Source of the DNA: Ciborinia camelliae
Lineage: Eukaryota; Ascomycota; Leotiomycetes; Helotiales; Sclerotiniaceae
Length of the DNA: 64,000 nucleotides
Assembly (NCBI GenBank): GCA_025890175.1
Contig: JANPYM010000003.1
Span: 2,228,795-2,292,794, forward strand
Direction: 5' to 3'
Shown here: positions 36,116 through 47,371 of the stretch, piece after piece
How positions within the stretch are numbered: the stretch's first letter is position 1
Layout: every line of letters begins with the position of its first letter
Translations under genes and position numbers: made by a program
Notes under the pieces: model-generated
What the model was told of the DNA's origin: nothing
The model's database searches: none
What the model saw: the letters and a program-made list of their open reading frames with translations, nothing else

Positions 36116-36334
36116 ATATCGAAACATTTCGATTTCCTAATTAGGCCATCATGAACTGCGCATCTATACTCGTTTATATTCCGTATAAATCGTTGTATTT
36201 CCATATCACCATGTTTCTGCATACTCAATCCGCCTCTTTTACAGTATTTTTATACATTTTGGTTAACGGTTGTACACTTTTCTCGGGAAATCTTCACATC
36301 TGTTGGACATTCATTCAGATATTCATACGTGAAG

Positions 36335-38329
36335 ATGGCGATTTACCTATACAAAAAATGGAAGGCAACAAGAGAAAGACCTGCTACTCCGTCCGGCCCC
36401 TCGATTGCCACCCCTAAATCGTCAAATCGCTCGAAATTTTGCAAACATCGAATCGATCGTCTGAATCTCACATCGGAGCAAAACTCGGCAATTTTTCCCG
36501 ATTCTCAACCACCAAACAGTAACGGTAAAGAAGGCAAGACAAGCGAGTCACAGACAGACATATCTTATGATGCACCGTGTACTCTTTGTGAAGAAGATAA
36601 GAAAGAATTTAGTCGATATAGATGGAGGTTAACTGCTGGACTAATGCTACCATATATGGTGCAAGGATTAGATCTTACCATTATTGCCAGTGCTTTACCT
36701 TTTATTGCTTCGGATTTCAGTATGCCCCTCCATGACTCGCCCTTTTCTTCAGAATCTTCAGCTAACGGTTTGCAAGACCAACTCTCACAACTGAATTGGA
36801 TTATCTCCGCGTTCAATCTAACTGCAACGACTTTCATACCTGCTTGGGGTCAACTTGCCGATATCTTTGGCAGATATGCAGTTCTCCAAGCAGCCTTGAT
36901 TTTCACTTTAATAGGAAGTGCCCTTTGTACCGGCGCGCCAGTAACTGCTTTTACCATGTTGCTTTTTGGTCGAGCTCTCCAAGGACTTGGGTGTTCCGGA
37001 CTCTTAATCTTGACCAAAGTTCTCCTTGCTGATAAAGTCTCCCTCAAGGAAAACGCAAAGAACAACAGCTTATTTGCTGTTGTTGGTGGTCTTGCTTATG
37101 GATTTGGGCCTGTCATCGGAGGATACTTGACACAAGTTTCTTGGCGATGGTGCTTCATAATTAATATTCCCATTGCGCTGGTTGGTATGGCTGGTGCGCA
37201 TTTTCTTCTTCCACCACTCTTGCTTGGTCCCCAGACAATCAGACGAACAGACGATGGTACCGAAATGGAAGGCCCGCAGACGTTTGTGGCAAGACTTTCC
37301 ACACTCGACTTCGGAGGACAATTCTTATTTCTCTTCGGCATGGGCCTCTTTATTCTCGCCATAACCTGGGCTGGGGCGTACTATCCATGGTCCGATGTCA
37401 AAGTCATTGTGCCCCTTATTCTCGGTTCTCTCCTCCTTATCCTATTTCTCGTTTGGGAATACCTTATGATGCCAGGCTCGGCACTAGCAATCCGATACCC
37501 CTATCGCCGCGCCATGATCCCATTCAAACTAATCCTGAGTCGAAACTCTGGTCTGCTAATGTACATCAATTTCATCACTGGAATGGCAATGTACGCTGTT
37601 TTCTACTTTGTGGATATATATTTCGCTCTCGTCCAACAATTTTCCTCCAGTGAAGGAGGCAAGAATCTTCTTTACTACATTCCAGGTCTCGCAGGCGGAG
37701 TCTACCTTGCCATATTCTCTTGCAATGTATTTCCGCGCCAAACATGGTATCCACTTTTCATCGGTACCGTCATCGAACCACTCGGCATCACTATTCTTGC
37801 TGCAGCCCTTTCTTGGGGTCATCTCCCTACGATCTATGGCATGCTCGCTTTAACAGGTGTCGGCACCGGTATTCGTCTCATGCCTGGTACACTCCACGCA
37901 ATCGCCCACTATCCCACGCAAATCGCACCACTCGTCTCAATGATGTCTCTTTCATCCTCTCTCAGTGGTACCCTTGCGCTGACGGTCATGCTCAATATCT
38001 TCTACAACCATCTCTCCTCCGCCGGAATCTCAGTGTCCGGCACCACAACCTCCAGTTTCTCGGGCATATCGAATTTAACATCAGAAGAACAAAACTATGT
38101 GAGAGATGTGGCGAAAAGAGGTATAGTTTTAGCTTTCTATGCGATCTCGGCATTTTTGTGGTTGGGTGTGGGCGCAAGTGCCGGGCTGGGAAATGCTTGG
38201 ATTGCTAAAGAAGGGGATGAGGGTGTGGTCAATAGAGATGGGGAAGAGAAAATGGGTAGAACATTTGAGGGGAGTTTTATTGGGAGCTTGGTGAGGAAAA
38301 ATGGTCGAGATAACACGGAGAAGGCATGA
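36335..38329 (+). CDS. Major facilitator superfamily transporter, 14-helix (DHA2-like) type
   Basis: An intronless frame encodes 664 residues. A hydrophilic N-terminus of about 100 residues precedes the first helix, which carries the GLDLTIIASALPFIASDF block typical of fungal multidrug/exporter MFS proteins. The QLNWIISAFNLT helix leads into MFS motif A (GQLADIFGRYAVLQ), and a motif C-like GGLAYGFGPVIGG follows. About fourteen hydrophobic segments can be counted, with a larger central loop (about 295-330). It should be a plasma-membrane proton antiporter exporting a small molecule; the substrate cannot be read from sequence. I chose the ATG at 36335 because the frame's apparent upstream start is a GTG at 36329. 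It is divergent from the Zn2Cys6 gene, a common arrangement for regulator-controlled efflux pumps. Confidence 0.93.
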   Translation: MAIYLYKKWKATRERPATPSGPSIATPKSSNRSKFCKHRIDRLNLTSEQNSAIFPDSQPPNSNGKEGKTSESQTDISYDAPCTLCEEDKKEFSRYRWRLTAGLMLPYMVQGLDLTIIASALPFIASDFSMPLHDSPFSSESSANGLQDQLSQLNWIISAFNLTATTFIPAWGQLADIFGRYAVLQAALIFTLIGSALCTGAPVTAFTMLLFGRALQGLGCSGLLILTKVLLADKVSLKENAKNNSLFAVVGGLAYGFGPVIGGYLTQVSWRWCFIINIPIALVGMAGAHFLLPPLLLGPQTIRRTDDGTEMEGPQTFVARLSTLDFGGQFLFLFGMGLFILAITWAGAYYPWSDVKVIVPLILGSLLLILFLVWEYLMMPGSALAIRYPYRRAMIPFKLILSRNSGLLMYINFITGMAMYAVFYFVDIYFALVQQFSSSEGGKNLLYYIPGLAGGVYLAIFSCNVFPRQTWYPLFIGTVIEPLGITILAAALSWGHLPTIYGMLALTGVGTGIRLMPGTLHAIAHYPTQIAPLVSMMSLSSSLSGTLALTVMLNIFYNHLSSAGISVSGTTTSSFSGISNLTSEEQNYVRDVAKRGIVLAFYAISAFLWLGVGASAGLGNAWIAKEGDEGVVNRDGEEKMGRTFEGSFIGSLVRKNGRDNTEKA

Positions 38330-38822
38330 ATGTTTGTATGATTGGTACCGATAGTGTTGGGGTCTGGTGATGGTTCGGGATATACGATTTGTTTCCTAGG
38401 CTTTTCAATATCTAGATCTTGGTGGAATCTTTTTAATAGGATGATCAATTGCGCATTTGACCCTTGAAAATACGAATTGATTTCATACGTCACTTTAATA
38501 GTTTGTGTGCTTCACTCATTCTAGGGGAATAATGATATTCCTGCAAATTTCATGATATGAGAGGAATCCTAGAGCATATGCAAATTTAAAGTCATGCACA
38601 GAGCTTAAAGAAAGTTTCCCCGGTGTTCACCTCAACAAAAGATACCACATTCTGCATTGTCTCACCTCGCGCCTCACTCCTCTAAAAGTTTCCAAGCCTC
38701 TCTCATTCTCGCTATACCCCTGCCCCACTTTTTTATTCCATCACGATTGAATCTAAGTCAGCTACTCAATATCCATAAAGAATGAGTACGGCAAAGTAAC
38801 AACCTGAATGATTGTATTATAA

Positions 38823-41409
38823 TTAAACCCGAGATATCAATTTTCGAAGCACCCGAGAGAATTTCTTCCGCCTTTTGGGGCCCTGGGGTGTGACCGGTGT
38901 CTCAAAAGCCTCGACAGTGTCTACTGCGGCATCAACTTTTCCCACTCCGCTATCTATCTCTTTCTGATTCTCTTGGTGGTCAACTTGGGGTTTTATAATA
39001 ACCTCGAGACCCTCCTGAAGAAGGGGACTTGGCTCAATAAGCGCTTGCCCCTGCCCATCTCTTACCTTAGATTCGATAACCACCTTGTCCTGTTTGTCCT
39101 GCTGCTGGGGGTTGGACATAATCTTCCCTTCTTTTTCATGATCGGCTTGTATTTCATCAGCAGCATTCCCCGCGACCTCAGTTATGATTTGCGACTCCAA
39201 ACGATCTTCAGCTGGACGTCCAAGTACTAAATCTTCTTGCTCGCCCTCGCCCTCGCCCTCGCTGTATATTGAAAGATTAAACGCCTTCTCCTCGTACGGC
39301 CAATCCTGGTAAACGAATGATCCCGGATCAAAATTGACACGTGTTTTTATCTGCTCACCACGCATTTGAATGCATGGAAACAAGCGTCTAGCTGTATTTA
39401 TGGATTTGCTTTCTAAACGTATGAATTATTAGCATCACATCGAGATGGTGGACGAAATCCAAATATACTTAGCAGCTTCCCGTCCTTAGTGTAGAAGATC
39501 TTCTCCTCTCTAAAGTCAATTCCACATCCTATTACATCCCCATTCTGATATTGCGGCTCTGCGCAAGCTAGTGGGCTATCTATATCGTACCAGGATGTCA
39601 CTAAAAAATCCCAGCTAAAATCTTTATCAAAACAGGTCCTTCTGGTCATAACCCCGAGGCAAAAACTCCTGATTTAATGTTAACTGAAACTGTTAGTCTC
39701 CAAGGCCATGAACACGCACTGATTTTCCCCCGAGATCTCAAGCACCGTAACCTCAAAATAGTACTTCTCTCTGCCAGCTGGTATTGGATGATTTGCTCGT
39801 ACAAAACTGCCATCACCTGAAATATTTAGTCGGGAAACAAGTTCAAATGGTTAGTATGGACTTCACTTACTGTCATCGAGGGTTGCTTCTAGACCTCCTT
39901 CCGCAATAGTGACTCTCGAGTGTTTGCCAAATGGGCTCCACTTTGTCGGAGCATGACCCAACGAAGTTTGCGAGTCTCTTTTCTGACTAAATGTGCCGAT
40001 GATGTTCTGCGTATCATACTGAGATAAGAGTTCGATTATATCTCGTCTTTGAATCTGAACTGCAAGTAATACTGAGGTCCAACCATGAGAGTCTTCTTTA
40101 TTGACTAGATCTTTGTTAATTGCATTGCAAATATTGACATTACTCTTCTCTATTGCGAATTGGATAAGATCTAGCTGCTGTCTTTGTATTTCGACCGTGG
40201 GAAGTGTTATGGTGAGAATTCTTGACATGAGAAGCTTTATTGTACGCTCAATCCTTTCTTTACGATTAATTTCATCAGGGAAAATACCTGCCCATGCCAT
40301 GAACATCCTTTCTAAAGGCGTTTTATAATACTTATCTTCCAAGGTAGGATCTGATCCTCGGCTGAACAAGAGGTTCGCAGCATCTGCATAGCCTCTAAGA
40401 GCCGCAAAATGCAGAGGTGTAGCACCGTCATTATCGCACATGTTGACCGCTGAAGGATCGCCGTGATCCAGGAGTCTGAGAGTCTCGACATAGCCAATAC
40501 TGGCAGCGCAGTGCATGGGTGTGGCACCGCTTTGGTCAATCTCAAGACATATCATCGAAACATTATCCTTGCCCAGAAGAGTTCTAACAGTCTCGGCATT
40601 TCCTTTACTTGCAGCGCAGTGCAAGGGTATAGCGTCGGCTTTGTCACGCATATAGTTTGCTGGAACATCACCTTTATCAAGAAGGATCCTAACAATCTCA
40701 ACGTTTCCTCTGCTAGCAGCCCAGTGTAAGGGCGTAGCACCAACTTCGTCGGTCTCCAGAGAAATCGAAGGATCTGTGGCATACAAAATACTTCTAACGA
40801 TTTTTTATGCTCATTTTTCACAGCAAGGTGAAGAGCTGTAGATTCATAAATACCGCGCAATCTCACTTGTAAGATCAATTCAAGTCTTTTCAGGACACTA
40901 CTAAGCTTGAAATTAACACCGCTGAAAAGTTCATGGTTACCATACTCTTTAGAAACCTTCTTTTGTGTACTTTTGAGATTACTGATGGTGTCTTCGATCG
41001 TCACGGTGTCATCCTTGATATTTTCCACGGATTTTCCAAGATCGCTATAGAATAGATCCCTCGCTTTCTGCCAGAGCAAATCTTCATGAATATTGTGAAC
41101 GGAAACTTCTCTTTCGACGGTCCCCTCTTTTTCAGACAAAGTCTTCCATCGCACATTCCTAAGGATCTTCTCAACGAGAATATCCTTCTCTTCTGCGGAC
41201 CTCGTATTTCCCTCAAGAAGCACGTGCAAATCATCATGGACGTCGTCATCAAAGTTCGTCCTAACTTCTTCGAATGAATTCTTCCATAGCACATTGCTGC
41301 TGATCTTTTCAACGAGAATATTCTTCTCTTCTTCGGACTTCGTATTTCCATTAAGCGCATGCAAATAATTGCGGACGTCGTTGTTAAAGTATCGAGTGTT
41401 TGAAGCCAT
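38823..41409 (-). CDS. Ankyrin-repeat and SPRY-domain protein, four exons, single-base frameshift
   Basis: Model: exons 39871-41409, 39720-39816, 39469-39668 and 38823-39412; introns 39817-39870, 39669-39719 and 39413-39468, all GT-AG, the first two with CTAAC-type branch sites. The N-terminal part holds two diverged copies of a 43-residue unit containing NILVEKI/DILVEKI and VLW/VRW. About five ankyrin repeats follow (GATPLHWAASRGNVEIVRILL is the clearest), then a SPRY domain (YYFEVTVLEISGEN, GDVIGCGIDF, FYTKDGKLL), then an acidic, disordered tail with a basic end (KRRKKFSRVLRKLISRV). The frame breaks in the first ankyrin repeat at 40801-40806: a run of six T (six A on the coding strand) where seven would restore a canonical repeat. 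Without the break the protein is about 808 residues. It may be a sequencing error or a real lesion. The role is unknown; ankyrin and SPRY are protein-binding modules. Confidence 0.8.
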
Positions 41410-42425
41410 CGTGATTACAGACTGGCTAAAAGCATGAGCCCAGCCTGTCTCAAGTCTTTATTATGTGCTATTATCAAGAAACAGTACTTGCGATATATAA
41501 TTTTCCATACTATGGAACCTTTGCTATGGCATTCGAAGTCATGGAGCGGGGTATATCGAACAATCGCCACGTTTGACGCTAATTTCTTACCTGTCGGAAA
41601 TATCTACCTATAACACCATCAACTTAAAACATTTCTGTAAATATATACCCTTTCTATACTTTCAGCCTGAAACACGTTATAGCCTAAATGTGACATTTTG
41701 GGGTTCAACCAATAAATGAATTGAACCCATGGAATACTATTCCCCATTCGTTTAAAAGTCTCCACTCACCAATATTTGAAGATTCTAAAAAGCCTCAAAA
41801 AATGTAACTGCGGGATATTGGCACGAGGGCTTCAGCTTCTGCAAGCCCGGATGTAAAGGGTATTGATGAGCCAAAAGCTATTGTTTTGTTTTTCCACGCC
41901 TGTCACCAGCCTGAACAAGACTGGCCAAGCAAATCAAAGTAGGATCCATATAAGCCTTGAAAAAAGGCTGATTTGTGAGACTACAAAGATCTTGTTGCAT
42001 ATCTGTATCCCAAAGCTAAAACTCGAATCTCAGTCTATCAACTAAGAAAATGGAAAGTTCTGTTGCAGATCTGAAAAATTACCAAACGCGTTCGTTAGCC
42101 AAAGTTGACTTCAAGGAGAAATTTCAAACCTAGATCCCAGACACCTTTCTGTTTTCTTCAAAGTCCCCAAAATTCAAAAGCTATTTATTTACCTTGTTGA
42201 TCTTAAATCAAAAGTAAGAAATTAATCAGACATGTAAAACAAAACTTTAAGTGATTGAAAAGGAGCTATATTATTGGTCTAGGCTGTCATCAAACTAGTA
42301 TCCTAATGAAATATTGTACAACGAATCTGAAATAGAGACTCCTAGAACTGAACACTACTAAGCGCTTAATATGATACACTTGTATCAAACAAAGCAATCC
42401 GATCTTATTATTTCCAATACCCCCC
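41410..42425. other. Intergenic, no gene seen
   Basis: This is the presumed promoter of the minus-strand ankyrin-SPRY gene plus the 3' region of the permease gene. One copy of the dispersed 9-mer TTGCATATC lies at 41995. No coding sequence is supported. Confidence 0.5.
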
Positions 42426-44459
42426 CTAACAAAACAACGTATAAGCCCTCTTCCATCTCGGCCACTCTTCCATCCCCATTTCCCTTTGCCTTCCACCCCT
42501 AACTCCTCTATAAAACACCCCAACATCCACCTCGTTCCTCCCTGTTCTTAAATCAATATCCTCAATAGCCATCCATCTCGTCCTATACCAAATCTTGTAC
42601 CCTGCATAGAACACTATTACCACCGGCATTGCCAAATACGCCTCAAAGAAACTATTAATCTTGGCATTGATCCCCATACTTTGATCCCCCACCGGATCTA
42701 TAGCTACCCAGAATTGCGCTATGAGAACTAGTACTATCATTATTAGACCGACCCATGAACCTATTGTACCGACTGGAGATTGATAGATGAGAGAATCAAT
42801 ACTATGTCCCTGTTGTACCCAAGCTTTACGAAATCGGATATGAGAGTAGCAGATAGTACCCCAAGTGAAAAGTGATGAAAGTCCCGATAGGGCCAGTAAC
42901 CAAGTGAACGCCACACTTCTAGCAGATGATACGTATAGATAAGCCAGGAGACCAAAGGCTACGGCGACAGCAATGGCAACTAAAGGGCGACCTTTTCGGT
43001 CAATATACCCGAGAGGACGAGGGGCTTGGCCTTGTGCTGCAAGAGAGGCGAGTAGACGAGAGGAACCAAAGACGCAGGAGTTTGCGACGGAAAGGACGGC
43101 GATGAGTATTACAACGTTCATTATTGAGTCGAGGCCGGTGATACCTGCTGATTGGATGGCAATTATAAATGGGGAAACTTTGTTGCCGCTAGCATTTGAG
43201 GCGGAAAGTAGGGCGGGAGAGTTGGAGGGGACGAGGAGGCCGATTATGGCAATGCTTAAGATGTAGAACTAGAAATTGTCAATTTATGCAATTTTTGGAT
43301 GGGCTATGTGATGCTCACTAGGACAATACGCCAAAAGACCTGCTTGATGGCTGTTGGTAAGGATTTGCTTGGGTTATACGTCTCGGCAGCTGCCAATGCG
43401 ACTAGTTCTGTTCCTGCAAAGGAGAATGCTGCTGTCACAAGGATATTGCAAAATCCTTTGAACCCATAATTGAAAGCTCCTGGGTTAGTCCAATACATAC
43501 CCCCTATATACCCCGTTTCAGGCGTTCCGGTGCAATTTATCACCGCACCAAGGATTCTAAAGGAACGCTGTTAGAAAGATAATCTGATACTTCCCTGAAA
43601 ATTACTTACATGAACCCTATAATAGCTGTGACCTTCAATATAGAGAGGCCATACTCAGCTTCACCAAAAGCTTTGATTCCACAAAGACTGATAGATGTAA
43701 CGGCGATTAGGAAGATTGTTATGCTTACCCACGCTGGAATTGGGGGATTCCAATACTCGAGAGTAATCGCTGCTGCGATAATCTCCGTCGGCATTATGAC
43801 GAGGCATTGAATAGCATAGTTCCAACCCGTTGCAAAGCCCCATGCAGGGTCGATGAATCGAGTGGCAAATGTCGAGAAAGAACCTAGAAGTTGTTCGAAA
43901 ACTGGCATGATTTCATAACTGGGGAAAAACTCACCTGCGACTGGAAACGCAACAGCCATTTCTCCCAAGGCTTGCACAGTACAAAATAACATCCCCCCCA
44001 TCAATATAAAGGCAATCAAGAGGGAACCAGGGCCTCCAGCTGCCAATGCTGATCCTGAGCTCACGAATAATCCGGTTCCTACACGTGTTAGTTGTCTTAG
44101 TTCTGTAAACAATGAGATAACTAACCTATTGACCCTCCAATTGCTAACATCTACCACAGAAAGTCATTTTCGGCTCATAAAAGTCTATATGAAGAGTTGC
44201 ATACCTGCAAATGACGACCTTTCAAAGTTCTGACCAAGTGTGTATTGGCGGTATTTGATGCCGCAGCTTTATCATTGTATGTCCTCCCATTTGTACCTAC
44301 GAATACAGTAGGCGCTACATCTTGTCCAGCATCGCTACGAAAGTTATCAAAGGCTTTTATGGGGAACTTTCTCGTCTGCTTGGGTTTCACTAAAAGAGGT
44401 ATGACCGTCGAGCTTGTGGAGGAATATGGTTTATCCATATTCATCGTGGGGCCATCCAT
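42426..44459 (-). CDS. Amino-acid permease (APC superfamily, YAT type), five exons
   Basis: Exons are 44205-44459, 44126-44150, 43610-44078, 43319-43556 and 42426-43268, giving 609 residues. The four introns are 47-54 nt and all are GT-AG. The second exon is a 25-nt microexon (MLAIGGSI plus one base) that completes the family signature GGSIGTGLFVSSGSAL at the first helix. The GEMAVAFPVAGEF block follows, then about twelve hydrophobic segments in all, including SFAGTELVALAAAETYNPSKSLP and SSRLLASLAAQGQAP, both strongly conserved in yeast-type amino-acid transporters. It should import amino acids by proton symport at the plasma membrane; specificity is not predictable. GATA-factor sites lie 133-221 bases upstream of the start, consistent with nitrogen control. 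The start is the first in-frame ATG after a stop codon. Confidence 0.95.
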
Positions 44460-44591
44460 AGTGGGAATGGGCTCCTTTCACACCTCAGGTTTTCTATGAA
44501 CTTGAATGTAGAAAACGAAGGACGAGCTTTCTAGAGAAAAGAGGGGACTCCGTGGGTCTCAATAATATGAGAATCAGATACAGTATGATGT

Positions 44592-44680
44592 TTATCGGAG
44601 ATGATCGGAAATAAGAATCGGATAATACAAACGTTGGAAACTTGCATGTGCGTCACATATCGGGCGATAAACTCTTATCT
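44592..44680. promoter_or_regulatory. Cluster of three HGATAR sites upstream of the permease
   Basis: CGATAA occurs at 44592-44597 (complement) and 44665-44670, and AGATAA at 44675-44680 (complement). AreA/Nit2-type GATA factors bind HGATAR, often in closely spaced pairs, at nitrogen-regulated permease genes. Such hexamers also arise by chance, so this is suggestive only. Confidence 0.35.
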
Positions 44681-46104
44681 TGACCTCATATGCTATGATA
44701 TTAATTAACTCTTTGGTTTGAGAAAGGGTTTTGAAATGGGCATATCAACCGATTGAGAGAAACCGGATAAGTCCCAATCGAGGACGTTAATTTGCCTTTG
44801 TGTAACATTGAATTATAAACCGCCCTCAAGAACTTGGGTATATTCGATATATTGTATTTAACTGCACATGAGATGGCCTTATCTTTATCATATGTAGGGA
44901 GAGTACCTAGTACGGATATAACAAGTATGTATATCTCTCCGATGATATTGATTGCATATCATAGATTGAGATTTCGCTTCGACCCCTGGCAAAGTGGTAC
45001 TGTACTTATGTACGAAGTGTACAAACAAGCTTTCATGGCTCTCACCAGCCTGTGCGTTGGACTCGGAAGCCATTCATGTAAGGTACAGCTTGGGATAAAA
45101 GATCACTCGATCAATTGATTCCAGCACCCCTGAATTTGTGCATACCAGTATGTCCCTGCAGAAGGCAGAAGGCAGAGTGCAGGACACGGAATAGTACTAT
45201 CTATCAATGCTACTCTCTCCAGCCAGGGTTGTGAACTTGTGAGTGGTATAAAATGAGAGAAGTGATTCCCAGGACCAAGAGAGTGGCAAAACTCCTACAG
45301 TATCACGGTATTTCCCCAGCTTTAGGCATTTATTCCGAGATTCTTATCAGTGTATGTACATGCGAGTCCGACAGGATACGTTTAACCCCCAAACTAAAAA
45401 GAATGCTAATGCCAATTGATAGGTTGGATGCTTCTGACATTTCACGTTTCCGACGGACAATTTGAAATTTATATCCCGTCCTACTTTGGTTACCCCTTCA
45501 TATTTTCTCGTTTAGGAAAGCACTACCGACGCTAAATACATAAATCCCAAGGTTCCCGTCTCAAGAACAGAATCTACTCGTCCCAACCTCATTCTCTCAA
45601 ATTTGTTATCTTTACAAATGACAATTTGTGCAATTTTATTATGCTCGATTCTCAATAAGTTAATACTGTTGGACGATTGTTGGTTCGGACCACGAAACCA
45701 GGATGTTTCTTATCTTTTCAAATCATGTCTTGTAACATTAGAAGGCATTCCGAAAGAGCCTTGTACCATCTCTAAGCATAATCCAAGACTCGAAGTCGAG
45801 TATGCAGGGAAATTTGTTTCCGGTGGTATGGTTTCAGATTCGCTTCTCATAACTCCATCGATTTGTTGAATACTTAATATCCGATTGAGACGGAAGAATA
45901 TATTACCAACTCATTTCTTGCCGGGCATGGGAACGAAGTGGGAAAACGTCCCCAACTTTTGGAACCCTTTCATTCACTTTTCACGGACAAGCAGTCAAGG
46001 CAAATGTGTATATGTTGGTATATACATGTGCATGATTTCATTTTCATAAAAGTCTTCTCCTAATGCTTTATCAATAATTTCGCTGATTAGCATCTACATA
46101 AGCA
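44681..46104. other. Intergenic between divergent permease and rhodopsin-like genes
   Basis: This stretch must contain both promoters. One short ATG frame at 45618-45869 (83 residues, hydrophobic start, six cysteines) could be a small secreted protein but has no recognisable relative; it is not called as a gene. Confidence 0.4.
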
Positions 46105-47371
46105 ATGGAAGTTCTTCGACGTTATGCCACAGAAGCACCTGATCAACGTGCTTGGGTAGATACCAAACCTACATTTATTGTCAGTTGGTGGTGTACATGT
46201 TTTGCCATTACTATAATTTTGTTTCGAATATCCGGTCGATATGTTCGAACGGAGAAGATCTATCTTGAAGATGGCATTATGATGCTGGCTATCATACCCT
46301 TGCTTATGAGGATGGCTTTTGTCCATGTTATCTTAATGTTTGGTACCAATAATTCTTTGACACTCGGATTGACATCAGAAGATGTTCGGAAAAGAATGAT
46401 TGGGAGCCAACTTGTTTTGGTCTCAAGGATTATGTATGCCGCGTAGTATGTCAGTGTTCAAATCGTGATTCCACAATTGCACTAACCATCATCTCATAGT
46501 CTCTGGGCCGTAAAGTACAGCATCAGCATATTCTTACGTTCCTTGACTGGACAAATTTGGCAACGAGTTCACCATAAATTACTCAAATATCTCCATATTG
46601 TTCTCGTCGTTACATTTCTCGCCACAATCGTTAGTGATATCACTGAGTGTCAACCCTTTACCCATTACTGGCAGGTTATTCCGGATCCTGGTCCACAATG
46701 CCGTCAAGGCTACGCGCAACTCTTCACAGCCGGTATTCTTAACATCATCACGAACGTGGCACTGATTATCTTTCCTATTCCAATGATTTTGAAGTCAAAT
46801 TTACCAACACACCTCAAATTGAGCGTCATTCTACGTCTAGCGCTTCCAGTTTTATGTATTTTTGTAACAATCTACCAGCTTCAGAAAGTGGTAGCTCATA
46901 GAGGTGATCAACAAATTCGTTCACTCATGGCTTCGTGTAAGCTTTCTCATACCCAATGACACTCAACTCCTGCTAACACAGACCGAAGTCGACATTCTCC
47001 TGACAACTTTGATATCCAATGCCTCGGTGATTGGCTCTCTCCTACAAGACAAAGGGTACAAAAAGACGAAATACAAAACTCCCATCTTCCGCGACATTCC
47101 CTCTAGTTCTCCCTCGACCCGCTATACTCGTAGACTTGGCAGTGACGAGGATCTCATACCTGATACAGACGGGAAAGCAGCTATGATGATTGCGTTAGAT
47201 GTTCTACATGAGACTGCGACCAGGGAGAACGACGAGGCGAAGGAATTCGGCGCCGGGAGAGCGGGAAATAGAGTGACGAGACCAGAGCATGTCTGGGCTG
47301 GTGATCAGATTAGGGTTGAGCGGGCATGGGATGTACAGGTTACAAGAGATGATGCCCCTGGGAATGCGTAG
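46105..47371 (+). CDS. Fungal rhodopsin-domain (PTH11-like) integral membrane protein, three exons
   Basis: Exons are 46105-46445, 46500-46936 and 46989-47371, for 386 residues. Intron 1 (46446-46499) has a GTATGT donor and a CTAAC branch site. Intron 2 (46937-46988) has a GTAAGC donor and ends in GAAG; this acceptor gives MASFDILLTTLISNASVIGSL, matching the family's SLWAS-[IV]E-IL-type block, whereas the earlier CAG acceptor loses the frame. Seven hydrophobic segments are visible, with the ISGRYVR and LEDGIMMLA blocks near helix 2 and a cysteine-bearing loop (ITECQPFTHYW, GPQCRQG) typical of the group. The C-terminal tail is hydrophilic (about 95 residues). The CFEM extracellular domain of true PTH11 is absent. 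Relatives are proposed receptors or sensors; ligand and signalling here are unknown. Confidence 0.88.

Noticed and set aside
39601..39684. Alternative second intron for the SPRY region of the ankyrin gene
   Set aside because: Donor GTTAAC is weak and it removes the conserved CLGVMTR block; the 39669-39719 intron has a better donor, branch site and domain continuity.
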